Assembly (NCBI GenBank): GCA_965364515.1
Contig: CBDTXZ010000021.1
Location: 1-26,772, forward strand
From: JAHEDH01 sp965364515
Lineage (GTDB): Bacteria > Actinomycetota > Acidimicrobiia > Spongiisociales > ZC4RG35
Length of the DNA: 26,772 nucleotides
Direction: 5' to 3'
The stretch's first letter is position 1. Each line of letters opens with the position of its first letter. This document shows positions 1 to 7,467 of this stretch, piece after piece. Made by a program: the position numbers and the translations under genes. Under the pieces are notes generated by a model. The model worked only from the letters and a program-made list of their open reading frames with translations. It did not search any database and was not told the origin of the DNA.

Positions 1-273
1 GGAACGATGAAAGAGCGGATCGCCGCAAACGTGCACTCCGTTCCCTGGTGGTTCGTCGCAGCCGGAGTGACCACGTCGATGGCGCTGTTGAGCCAGTTCA
101 CCGCGTTCGGATATCTGCCTGCATGGGTGGTCGGCATCCTCCAGGCCACTCAGGGCATCTGGGCCATCATCCTGGGCATCTTCTTCCTCAAGGGCGACGA
201 GCGCGTCGATGCGGCGCTGATCGGCTCGGTCATCCTGGTCGTGTCCGGCGTGGTCCTCATAGCCGTGCAGTGA
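1..273 (+). CDS. EamA/DMT-family transporter, C-terminal fragment (5' truncated by window)
   Basis: The reading frame is open from base 1 and ends at TGA 271-273, so this is the 3' end of a longer gene. The visible ~90 residues contain three hydrophobic segments, ending in a long helix (SVILVVSGVVLIAV). The layout of a 'QATQGIWAIILGIFFLKGDE' segment, a short charged loop and a final helix is typical of the last repeat of EamA-domain drug/metabolite transporters. Such proteins are inner-membrane carriers with ten helices; the substrate cannot be told. The first visible ATG (base 7) is probably internal. It converges on the esterase gene at 304, and a long inverted repeat sits between the two genes. 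Confidence 0.7.
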   Translation, partial: GTMKERIAANVHSVPWWFVAAGVTTSMALLSQFTAFGYLPAWVVGILQATQGIWAIILGIFFLKGDERVDAALIGSVILVVSGVVLIAVQ

Positions 274-275
274 AT

Positions 276-328
276 CCGTTCTTGTGACGTTTGTGCCGCT
301 ATTTCAGCTGTTCGCGTCACAAGAACGG
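276..328. terminator. Perfect 14-bp inverted repeat between convergent genes, possible bidirectional terminator
   Basis: The arms CCGTTCTTGTGACG (276-289) and CGTCACAAGAACGG (315-328) are perfect reverse complements separated by 25 nt. The left arm starts three bases after the transporter stop codon. The right arm lies inside the last codons of the minus-strand esterase. The position between convergent 3' ends suggests transcription termination from both sides. No T-run follows on either strand, so an intrinsic terminator is not proven. Confidence 0.5.
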
Positions 329-1311
329 TGGGATTCGATCCAGTTGGCGACGATCATGAAGGTTCGCTTCGACACCGGGTGGTTCGGGGCAACACTCGCC
401 CAGGCGTGGAACATGTCCTCCTCGACGTACAGCGTTGCGTCGACGCCCGCCTCCCACGCCCGGTCGGCGAACCGGGTCGAGTCGTCCAGGATGATCTCCT
501 TGCCACCAGCCACGATCAGCATCGGCGGCAGCCCGCTCAGGTCCGCGTACAACGGCGACGCCCATGGTGTGGTCGGGTCGGTTTCCCCGAGATATCCGAG
601 CGCCGGGTTCCCGTCCGCGACCGGGAAGTAGTCCGTTCCGGCGTTCGACTCGAGGCTCGGAGCGGTGCCTGCGAGATCGAGCCATGCCGAGAAGAGAACC
701 GCAGCCCCCGGCAGCGGAAGGCCCTCGTCCCTGAGTCGAACGAGGAGCGCTGCGGCGAGGTTTCCTCCGGCGGAATCACCGGTGACGACGATCCGAGCGG
801 GCTCGATGCCACGCTCGAGGAGCCCCAGGTACACGTGGGTCACGTCGACGAGCGCATCGGGGAACTGATGCTGCGGCGAGAGCCGGTAATCGACCGAGAA
901 GGTGTCGGAGCGCGCGGCGGCGGCCAAGTGAGCGATGAACGGTCGCTCCATTCCCGGGCTGCCCACGACGAACGCTCCACCGTGGATGTAGAGGAGGACG
1001 GTTCGCGAAGCGGGCATCGGCGGCAGCCTGAGCCATTCGCCAGCCACCCCGTTGACCACGTCGGGTTGGACGGTGACCAACCCGCTCAGTGCTCTCGGGA
1101 TCGGGGCGTCGAACTGGCGCTCCGCCCAACGCTCGGGACGACCGTGTTCGACCGCAGTCGACAGAATCGACAGGAGAGTTGCCCGCCGCAGCTCGAGGCT
1201 CCAGTCCCAGCTCGGCACGAGCGGCCCCTCGCGCAGCCGTCGAACGACAGCGGTCGTCAGAGCGACGACCAAGGAGAGCATCAGACGGAGGGAGAACCAG
1301 ACCGACCGCAT
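304..1311 (-). CDS. Alpha/beta hydrolase, hormone-sensitive-lipase (HSL) type esterase
   Basis: A 335-residue carboxylester hydrolase. It shows the HSL oxyanion motif HGGAF (residues 110-114), the nucleophile elbow GDSAGG (Ser180), the 'DYRLSP' motif, and a C-terminal His302 in 'MFHAW'. At the usual acid position the sequence reads GGKEIILDD, so Glu272 probably replaces the common Asp. An N-terminal hydrophobic stretch (about residues 8-23, LRLMLSLVVALTTAVV) may be a membrane anchor or part of the cap. It is the last gene of the 11-gene minus-strand operon, 80 nt after the LLM oxidoreductase. That gap has GC-rich self-complementary sequence around 1357-1380 but no clear terminator. The ATG at 1311 lacks a well-spaced Shine-Dalgarno; ATG 1281 is possible. 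The substrate is probably an ester or lactone intermediate. Confidence 0.85.
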   Translation of the reverse strand: MRSVWFSLRLMLSLVVALTTAVVRRLREGPLVPSWDWSLELRRATLLSILSTAVEHGRPERWAERQFDAPIPRALSGLVTVQPDVVNGVAGEWLRLPPMPASRTVLLYIHGGAFVVGSPGMERPFIAHLAAAARSDTFSVDYRLSPQHQFPDALVDVTHVYLGLLERGIEPARIVVTGDSAGGNLAAALLVRLRDEGLPLPGAAVLFSAWLDLAGTAPSLESNAGTDYFPVADGNPALGYLGETDPTTPWASPLYADLSGLPPMLIVAGGKEIILDDSTRFADRAWEAGVDATLYVEEDMFHAWASVAPNHPVSKRTFMIVANWIESHRSCDANS

Positions 1312-1391
1312 CCTCTCATGGTCGCGCGCCTGGCCCTGCGGTGGCAGAGCCAGTGTGCCCGTCGTGGGTGGCCCGGGCCCGTGCAGGCGGT

Positions 1392-2225
1392 CTATGCCGA
1401 GAGTGCTTCGGCGACTGCGACTGGGAGCGCGGGGTCGGCCGGTGGGGAAAAGCTGACCAGAACGTGATCGGCGCCCTCGGATTCGTAGATGCCGATGCGG
1501 TCGATCGACTCCGCCAGATCACCGGAATAGCGAAACTGGACCGACACTTCGATCTCGCTGCGGTCACGGCCGATCTTCTCGCACTCTGCATCGAGCAGGG
1601 CGAGGCGGTCGCGGAACAGGTCCAGATCCCAGGTGTAGTCGGGGAAGTTCCACTGGTCCGCCCACTTGGCCGCCAGCGGGATCGTGCGCTTCGGGCCGGT
1701 GCCGCCGATCACGAAGGGCGGCCTCGGCTTCTGGACCGGTTTGGGCTCGAAGTGGGCGTCGGTGATCGTTCGGTGCTCGCCACGGAAGCTGTAGACGTCG
1801 TTGGTCATGAGCCCGTCGAGGATCGTGAACGTCTCGTCCAGCAGCTCGAAGCGCTCCTTCAGCGGTGGGAGCTCGATCCCGAAGGCGGTGTGCTCACCTT
1901 CGTGCCAACCGGTTCCGACTCCGATCTCGAGACGGCCGTTCGACATCTGGTCCAGCGTCACCGCCTGTTTCGCGAGGATGACCGGATGCCGGAAGGTGTT
2001 GGCGCTCACCATCGTTCCGAAGCGGATCCGCTCGGTGATCGCCGCGAGCCCCCCGAACAGCGTCCAGGCATCCATGATCGGGAGGTTCGAGGCCGACTTC
2101 GGCGGGTACAGGTGGTCGTTCAACCAGACCATGTCCCAGACTCCGCCCCGGTCGGCCTCGATCCACACCTCGCGCAGTTGGTCCCACGTCGCCTGTTGTG
2201 CCCAGGTCTTGAACGAGTACCGCAT
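1392..2225 (-). CDS. LLM-class F420-dependent oxidoreductase
   Basis: A 277-residue luciferase-like TIM-barrel oxidoreductase. Visible family features are 'ERIRFGTMV', 'RHPVILAKQAVTLDQMSNGR', 'GVGTGWHEGEH' and 'PPFVIGGTGPKRT', the typical run of an actinobacterial F420-type LLM protein. Such enzymes use coenzyme F420 (sometimes FMN) to transfer hydride to ketones, imines or enoyl compounds. The start at ATG 2225 is the only reasonable one; an AGGAGG lies about 12 nt upstream, farther than ideal. It follows the large lyase subunit by 31 nt in the same operon and probably performs one redox step of that pathway. F420 versus FMN use is inferred from family resemblance. Confidence 0.88.
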   Translation of the reverse strand: MRYSFKTWAQQATWDQLREVWIEADRGGVWDMVWLNDHLYPPKSASNLPIMDAWTLFGGLAAITERIRFGTMVSANTFRHPVILAKQAVTLDQMSNGRLEIGVGTGWHEGEHTAFGIELPPLKERFELLDETFTILDGLMTNDVYSFRGEHRTITDAHFEPKPVQKPRPPFVIGGTGPKRTIPLAAKWADQWNFPDYTWDLDLFRDRLALLDAECEKIGRDRSEIEVSVQFRYSGDLAESIDRIGIYESEGADHVLVSFSPPADPALPVAVAEALSA

Positions 2226-2256
2226 GCGTGTGTCGAGCCCTCCTGATAGCGCGCCG

Positions 2257-3432
2257 TCAGGCGCTCTCGTAGAGCCGGGTCAGTACGAACTCACGGTGTC
2301 CGAGGACCTCGGCTGCGGTGAGTCGACCGCTGGCGGTGGCCAGTGTCATCTCGATGAGAGCATCTCCGGCGTCGTCCATGGTCATCTCCTTGCGAAGCAG
2401 ACCCGAGATGTCGCTGTCGATGTGCTCACCCATCGTGCGCACCGTTCGGGGATTGGCGCACGTCTTGATCACGGGCAGGATCGGATGCCCGACCACGTTC
2501 CCCTGGCCGGTGGTGAACATGTGCACCGTGAACCCTGCGGCGGCGCAGAGCGTGACCATCTCGGCGGCGGCCGACGAGGAGTCCATGAACCACAACCCGG
2601 GACCGGTCGGCTCCTCGGCCTTGTCGAGCACCCCGTCGACCGGAGCCGTTCGACCGATCTTCTGGATGTTGCCGAGTGCTTTCTCCTCGATCGTCGTCAA
2701 CCCTCCGGCGATGTTGCCCTTCGTGGGCTGGGAGTCGGACAGGTCGCTCGTTTTGTGCGCCTCGATCACGTCCTGATAGCGGTCGAACATGAACTGGAAC
2801 TTCTCACGGACCTCGTCGTTCTTGCACCGGGCCGCGACCAGGTGCTCACCGCCCGTCAATTCGGTTGTCTCGCCGAACACCATGGTGACGCCATGGGGGT
2901 GGAGTCGGTCGAACATGTTCCCGACTGCGGGGTTCGACGCCAGTCCGGATGTGGTGTCCGATTCTCCGCACTTCGTGGAGATCCACAGGTCGCTGATCGG
3001 GCGCTCTTCGCGCTGCAGTGACGAAGCCCAATGGACGAACTCCTTGGCCTTCGCCGAGGCGCGCATGATCGTGTTGTGATCGCCGTGCTGCTCGATCCCG
3101 AACCCGGCCACGGGCTTGCCGGTGGCGGCGATCCCGTCGACCACGTGCTTGGTCCATTGCTCCTCGATACCGACGACCACGACTGCGGCGACGTTCGGGT
3201 TGGAGCCGGTCCCGATGAGCGTCTTGAAGTGCAATTCGAGATCGGCGCCGAATTGCAGACGGCCGTATGGATGCGGGATGGCGATGGTGCCTTTGATGTT
3301 GTTCTCGACGGCCTGGATGGCGGCGTTCGAGATGTCGTCGACCGAGAGAATGAGGACGTGGTTGCGGACTCCGACACGTCCGTTTTCACGGACATAGCCC
3401 ATGAATGTTGCGTTTTCGAGATCTAGTGACAC
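2257..3432 (-). CDS. UxaA/SuyB-type lyase, large subunit (altronate dehydratase / sulfolactate sulfo-lyase family)
   Basis: A 391-residue protein that begins 'ENGRVGVRNHVLIL' and carries 'STKCGESDTTSGL', 'TKGNIAGGLTTIEEKALG', 'DSSSAAAEMVTLCAAAG' and 'FTTGQGNVVGHPI', hallmarks of the UxaA (altronate/galactarate dehydratase) large domain. That domain eliminates water, or sulfite in SuyB, from 2-hydroxyacids in a metal-dependent reaction. In altronate dehydratase the small SAF domain is fused at the N-terminus. Here it is a separate upstream gene (3500-3781), as in SuyAB (2R)-sulfolactate sulfo-lyase, and the overall length also resembles SuyB. The GTG start at 3432 has AGGAGG seven nt upstream. 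The family is secure; dehydratase versus sulfo-lyase activity is not decided by sequence. Confidence 0.85.
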   Translation of the reverse strand: MSLDLENATFMGYVRENGRVGVRNHVLILSVDDISNAAIQAVENNIKGTIAIPHPYGRLQFGADLELHFKTLIGTGSNPNVAAVVVVGIEEQWTKHVVDGIAATGKPVAGFGIEQHGDHNTIMRASAKAKEFVHWASSLQREERPISDLWISTKCGESDTTSGLASNPAVGNMFDRLHPHGVTMVFGETTELTGGEHLVAARCKNDEVREKFQFMFDRYQDVIEAHKTSDLSDSQPTKGNIAGGLTTIEEKALGNIQKIGRTAPVDGVLDKAEEPTGPGLWFMDSSSAAAEMVTLCAAAGFTVHMFTTGQGNVVGHPILPVIKTCANPRTVRTMGEHIDSDISGLLRKEMTMDDAGDALIEMTLATASGRLTAAEVLGHREFVLTRLYESA

Positions 3433-3499
3433 TGATTGGCCTCCTGGTGGTTGGTGATCTGGTGCTGAATCGACTGGGATGAAACGGGTCGCCGCGCAC

Positions 3500-3781
3500 T
3501 CACCAACGCTTGGTCTTGACGTTGTGGACGTGGACGTGCTCGCCTGCAGCTATCGGCGCGACGACGCGTCCGATGTCGGTCCCGTATTTGATGACGGTGT
3601 CGCCTTCGGCGAGATCGGTGATCGCCAGCTTGTGTCCGATCGGGATGTCGTCCTTGGCCTCGATCTTGATGTCTTTCTGCTGGTCCATGATCCAGCCGTC
3701 GAGGGAGTCGCCGGCGGAGATCCCCTCGACGGCGATCACTCCGACCGAGTCGTTTTCGTCATGCACGATGAAATGGATCAT
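3500..3781 (-). CDS. UxaA/SuyA-type lyase, small SAF-domain subunit
   Basis: A 93-residue stand-alone SAF domain. The visible pattern is 'HDENDSVGVIAVEGISAG', 'IPIGHKLAITDLAEGDTVIKYGTDIG' and 'IAAGEHVHVHNVKTK', which matches the N-terminal 90 residues of altronate dehydratases and the SuyA subunit. The IGHK..I..I..GD..IKYG..IG run is diagnostic. It would partner the large subunit encoded 67 nt downstream. The ATG at 3781 has AAGGA about five nt upstream. The split arrangement is the main reason for considering a SuyAB-like sulfo-lyase rather than a fused sugar-acid dehydratase. Confidence 0.87.
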   Translation of the reverse strand: MIHFIVHDENDSVGVIAVEGISAGDSLDGWIMDQQKDIKIEAKDDIPIGHKLAITDLAEGDTVIKYGTDIGRVVAPIAAGEHVHVHNVKTKRW

Positions 3782-3805
3782 CTGCTTCCTTTCCGTATCT
3801 GACCG

Positions 3806-4735
3806 TCAAGCGGTCCTTTTGCGATCTTGCACAGTCCCGGGGCGGAGGTGGCGATCGAGGTAGCCGATCACATGCGCGATCGCCTCGTGTTGGACGTCGT
3901 CGACGTCGTATTCGCCGTCTTCCCCGCGGATCGGATAGATGTAGCCGTGGAGGTCGTGGTCGTAGGACACCCACTCGACGTCCTTGCCTGCCTCCTCGAG
4001 GAGCTCGTAGTTGAGGCGGAAGATGCCCTGCAGCTCGTCGGTCTCTCGGCCCATCACGAGGATCGGCGTCTCGATCCCGGCGATGCGGTCGGCGGCGATG
4101 TCGCGGTCGATGCGCCGGCGGACCTTCTCGATCTCCGTCATCATCATCGACTCGATGTCGCGCAGGCCGGTCTCCTCCTTGACGTGGGCGGTCTCGTCTG
4201 GCGTGAGCCAGAGGTACTCGTGGGACGCCGGCTCGCTGGCGACCCCGACTGCCGCTCCGTGGTACTCCGATGTGATCTTCATCACCATCTCGCCGCCGTG
4301 GCTCACTCCCACGATGCCGACGCGCTCGCCGTCCACGTATGGCAGGGTCTTGACGAAGTCGATGGCGGCGATCTCGTCCTCGTACTCGAGCGGCGATCGG
4401 TTGAACAGCTCCCGTCCCTGACGCATGTCGCGAATGAGCGCCCCACCGTCGTTGTAGCCGAGCTCGACTTCGGTGCGATACCTCAACCAGGCCGCGGCGT
4501 ACCCGGCTTCGACCAGCCGATCGATGATGTATCCGCGGTTCTCGAAAGCGTTCCGAATCCATCCGAGACCCTCGCCGCCGTTGCCCGACGCCAGGAGCAC
4601 GATCGGGAACGGGCCGTCTCCGTCTGGCCGGGCCACGCCGATCGGCGTGTACAGCCCGTCCCAGGTCTCGATCAGGATCATCTCGACGTCGCGACCATCG
4701 ATCGTCTCGGTGAAGCTCACAGATTCGGTGGTCAT
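3806..4735 (-). CDS. Alpha/beta hydrolase, dienelactone-hydrolase / prolyl-oligopeptidase-like
   Basis: A 309-residue serine hydrolase. The nucleophile elbow is GVSHGG (Ser145), after 'PYVDGERVGIVG'. An acid residue is available in 'MGRETDELQG' and the catalytic His is probably in 'DHDLHGYIYP'. An upstream 'LLASGNGGEG' loop could form the oxyanion hole. No signal peptide is visible, so it is probably cytoplasmic. The ATG at 4735 has AGGAG five nt upstream. It lies 10 nt after the FAD oxidoreductase and 24 nt before the SAF subunit, deep in the operon. It is one of three unrelated alpha/beta hydrolases in this operon; its ester, lactone or C-C substrate is not known. Confidence 0.85.
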   Translation of the reverse strand: MTTESVSFTETIDGRDVEMILIETWDGLYTPIGVARPDGDGPFPIVLLASGNGGEGLGWIRNAFENRGYIIDRLVEAGYAAAWLRYRTEVELGYNDGGALIRDMRQGRELFNRSPLEYEDEIAAIDFVKTLPYVDGERVGIVGVSHGGEMVMKITSEYHGAAVGVASEPASHEYLWLTPDETAHVKEETGLRDIESMMMTEIEKVRRRIDRDIAADRIAGIETPILVMGRETDELQGIFRLNYELLEEAGKDVEWVSYDHDLHGYIYPIRGEDGEYDVDDVQHEAIAHVIGYLDRHLRPGTVQDRKRTA

Positions 4736-4745
4736 GGCTCTCCTC

Positions 4746-6329
4746 TCACACCATCGCCATGATCTCTGAGGGGTCCCGTCCGAGGTCCTCGAGCATCACG
4801 ATGGCGGCGTTGCGTCCGGGAGCCCCGGTGATGGAGCCGCCGGGGTGCGTCGTGCCTCCGGTCTGATACAGGCCGGCGATCGGCATCCGGTGCTGGGCCC
4901 AGCCGGGAACGGGGCGGTGGGCGCCGCTGAATCCGATGCCGCGATCGCCGCCGTGGGGCGCCCCGTGCACCATGTGACGGTTGCTGCGCTCGATGTCGAG
5001 CGGTGACTTGACGAGCCGTGCCAGGATCGCATCGTCGGTGAGGTTCGGCGCGAACGTGCGGAGATGATCGAGCTGTCGGTCGACATGGGCCTCTTTGATG
5101 TCGTCCCAGCGTTCGGGCCCGCCGCCAGGGTCGTATGCATTGAAGGTCACCATCTTGACGGTGTGGGTGCCCTCCGGGCTTCGGCCCGGGTCGGCCAATG
5201 TCGGGGTGGCCACCAGCAGGAACGGCTCTTCGTCGGTGAAGTGGCCGTCAGAGACCTTGCGGGCGTTGCGGGCTTGGTCGTCGATCCAGCCTGCGGCTCC
5301 TGCCGACACCGATGATCGCGAGCCATCGTGGGTTGTGAAGGCGGGAGCTTCGGTGGTCGCGAAATACGCAGCGAAGAACGGGATGCCGACGTGATAGGTG
5401 TCGACGCCGTAGACGAAGTCATCGCCCCAGGCCTCGGCCGGCGCCATGTCGATGAGGTGCTTCACGTGGATGGTGGAGACGACGCCGTGGCGGGCACGGT
5501 ATTCCTCTCCGTCCTCGGTTCGGAGGCCGGTGCATCGCCCGTCTTCCAGGATCAGCTCGGAGACCACCTGACCACAGTCGATCGTCGCACCGTTGTCGGT
5601 GAGATAGCCGACGAGGGCATCGATCAGCTTGCCCGACCCGCCGGCCGGAATCGACCAGCTGCGCGCCTGGCGACCTCCGATGATCTGATATGCGAGAAGC
5701 CCGGTTCCGGCTCCGTCGATCGGGACGGCGGTCTGCGAAGCCATCCACCCCATGAAGGCGCGGATGTGCTCGGACTCGAACTCGTGGCAGATGACGTCCC
5801 GGGCGCTCATCATCGACCGGCGCCGCCAGATCCCGCCGTGCGGATGCTCGCTCAGGAGCTCCTCGGTGGTCGGCCCGTATCCGACGGGCCGGAAGCGTCC
5901 CTGTCCCACCAGGGCCTTCACGTCGTCCCAGTCCTCGAGCAGTCGGGTGTACGTGTCGGCGTCCGCCCGGGAGAATCGTGCGATCTCCTCGATGGTCTTG
6001 TTCGGGTCGAGCCACATCGTGAAGGCCTCCCCATCCGGGAAGGCCACCACCTCGACCGGATCCGGATCGATGTACGAGAGACCGTAGGTGTCGACCAGGC
6101 CCAGCTCGTCGAGGCGGATGAGCGGGTTGACCTGGATGAGTGTGTGCCCCGTCGAGCAGGTGTCCACCCACATGCCTTCGATCAGCATCTCTTCGGTCGT
6201 CGCCCCGCCGCCCGGGATGGGCCGAGCGTCGACGATGGCGCATTCATAGCCCGCCTTCGTGAGATAGGCGGCGGTGATCAGGCTGTTGTGGCCGGCTCCG
6301 GCAACGACGATGTCGGCGGTCCGTGTCAT
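4746..6329 (-). CDS. FAD-dependent oxidoreductase, phytoene desaturase-like (CrtI/CrtO/PYROXD2 type)
   Basis: A 527-residue flavoprotein of the amine-oxidase/CrtI superfamily. The N-terminal Rossmann motif is VVAGAGHNSLITAAYL, with the acidic residue ending strand 2 in 'AIVDARPIPGG'. Also visible are 'IPAGGSGKLIDAL' in the middle and, near the C-terminus, 'GLYQTGGTTHPGGSITGAPGRNAA', the conserved FAD-contacting end of this family. Members desaturate or oxidise C-C and C-N bonds and are not restricted to carotenoids. No carotenoid genes are nearby, so a catabolic dehydrogenase or oxidase role is more likely. The ATG at 6329 has AGGAG seven nt upstream. It lies 13 nt after one hydrolase and 10 nt before another in the operon. 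Confidence 0.87.
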   Translation of the reverse strand: MTRTADIVVAGAGHNSLITAAYLTKAGYECAIVDARPIPGGGATTEEMLIEGMWVDTCSTGHTLIQVNPLIRLDELGLVDTYGLSYIDPDPVEVVAFPDGEAFTMWLDPNKTIEEIARFSRADADTYTRLLEDWDDVKALVGQGRFRPVGYGPTTEELLSEHPHGGIWRRRSMMSARDVICHEFESEHIRAFMGWMASQTAVPIDGAGTGLLAYQIIGGRQARSWSIPAGGSGKLIDALVGYLTDNGATIDCGQVVSELILEDGRCTGLRTEDGEEYRARHGVVSTIHVKHLIDMAPAEAWGDDFVYGVDTYHVGIPFFAAYFATTEAPAFTTHDGSRSSVSAGAAGWIDDQARNARKVSDGHFTDEEPFLLVATPTLADPGRSPEGTHTVKMVTFNAYDPGGGPERWDDIKEAHVDRQLDHLRTFAPNLTDDAILARLVKSPLDIERSNRHMVHGAPHGGDRGIGFSGAHRPVPGWAQHRMPIAGLYQTGGTTHPGGSITGAPGRNAAIVMLEDLGRDPSEIMAMV

Positions 6330-6342
6330 GAGGTAGCTCCTG

Positions 6343-7461
6343 TCATTCTTCGATCACGCGTTGCACCAGCCAGTCACGGGCTCGGGGCACCCACCGGTAG
6401 GCGAGGTTGTTGATGCCGTGGTTGCCGCCCTCGACGAGCAGGAACTCGCCGTGATCTCCGGCCTCGTCGGCGATGCGCTTGCCCTGTTCCCACGGGATGA
6501 GCGGATCGAGCGAGCCGTGGGTCACCAACAGGGGGCGCTCGAGAGTCCCGAGCACGCCGTCGAGGGTGTATGCGGCGGCTTTCGATCGGGCTTCCTCGGC
6601 GCCGGCCGAGCCCGAGTAGTGGGTGAAGGCCTCTCGCGTGACCACAGGCAGCCCGTCCCAGCACTCCGACCAGTCGAACGGTCCACAGTTCGCGACCGTG
6701 GCCCGGATTCGGGGCTCGCGTGCGGCTGCCCGCGGCGCGTAGTAACCACCGAGACTCGATCCGAGCATGCCGATGCGCGAGGCGTCGAGCTCCGGTCGTT
6801 GCTCGATCCAGTCGACCGCTGCCGAGATCGCCGTCTCGTAGTCGGGGCGGGTGACGGACCACGTGCTCGCTTCGCCCTGGCCGGGACCGTCCAGGCTGAG
6901 GACACTGAACCCGACCTTCATCCACCCGGCGCTCGAGAAGTGCCTGGTCTCCTTCGTCGAGTCGAGTCCCGGGAGCACGATGAGCACCGGTGCCCCCGGC
7001 GCGGCGACACTCAGAAGCCCCACCATCGGGGTGCCGTCCGGGCCGGGGATCTGGACCTTCTCGACGGCCGGGCTCATCCCCGGCCGGGCCCGGTCGTGAC
7101 AGCGGAGCATCGCTCGGAGCCCGGCATCGTGGAGTTGGTGATCCCGAACGGAGAGGAAGTAGCCCAGATGGTGGCAGCGGGCGGCGTCCTCCCACGCGGC
7201 GGTCGCCGACGCCATGCGTCCTTCGGCCTCGGCGGTTGCGGCCAGGCCCTCGTGGATCTCGGCGGTCTGAAACCACTCGCGGCCCCAGTCGTCCCAGCTC
7301 TCGATCCGGCGAAGTGTCTCGATGATGTCACCGATCGCGATGCCGCTCCGTAGGAACCGCGGCAGCCAGGTGTCGAGCACCTCCTGGACGACCGGGTCGT
7401 CGTGCAGGAGGTCTCGCTCGACGGACATGAAGGCGTCACCGCCCACGTTCGCTCCGTTCAT
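6343..7461 (-). CDS. Alpha/beta hydrolase, DHPON hydrolase / Ayg1-like family
   Basis: A 372-residue hydrolase with an N-terminal all-helical region of about 130 residues followed by a canonical alpha/beta core. The core shows 'LPGLDSTKE', 'SLDGPGQGE', the nucleophile elbow GSSLGG (Ser236), 'THGSLDPLIPW' with the acid, and 'EGGNHGINNL' with the His. This layout matches 2,6-dihydroxypseudooxynicotine hydrolase and fungal Ayg1-type enzymes, which cleave C-C bonds next to carbonyls, and also FrsA-like esterases. A C-C or ester hydrolysis step in the operon's pathway is therefore plausible. It starts six nt after the Gfo/Idh dehydrogenase stop, with GGAG nine nt before ATG 7461; ATG 7428 is a weaker alternative. 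Confidence 0.85.
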   Translation of the reverse strand: MNGANVGGDAFMSVERDLLHDDPVVQEVLDTWLPRFLRSGIAIGDIIETLRRIESWDDWGREWFQTAEIHEGLAATAEAEGRMASATAAWEDAARCHHLGYFLSVRDHQLHDAGLRAMLRCHDRARPGMSPAVEKVQIPGPDGTPMVGLLSVAAPGAPVLIVLPGLDSTKETRHFSSAGWMKVGFSVLSLDGPGQGEASTWSVTRPDYETAISAAVDWIEQRPELDASRIGMLGSSLGGYYAPRAAAREPRIRATVANCGPFDWSECWDGLPVVTREAFTHYSGSAGAEEARSKAAAYTLDGVLGTLERPLLVTHGSLDPLIPWEQGKRIADEAGDHGEFLLVEGGNHGINNLAYRWVPRARDWLVQRVIEE

Positions 7462-7467
7462 CGGATG

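Noticed and set aside
328..1467. Long plus-strand open frame over the esterase region
   Set aside because: Antisense shadow in high-GC DNA; the minus strand encodes a clear HSL-type esterase with HGG and GDSAGG motifs.
5328..6413. 361-residue plus-strand open frame opposite the FAD oxidoreductase
   Set aside because: No domain signature; the opposite strand has a full flavoprotein with conserved ends.
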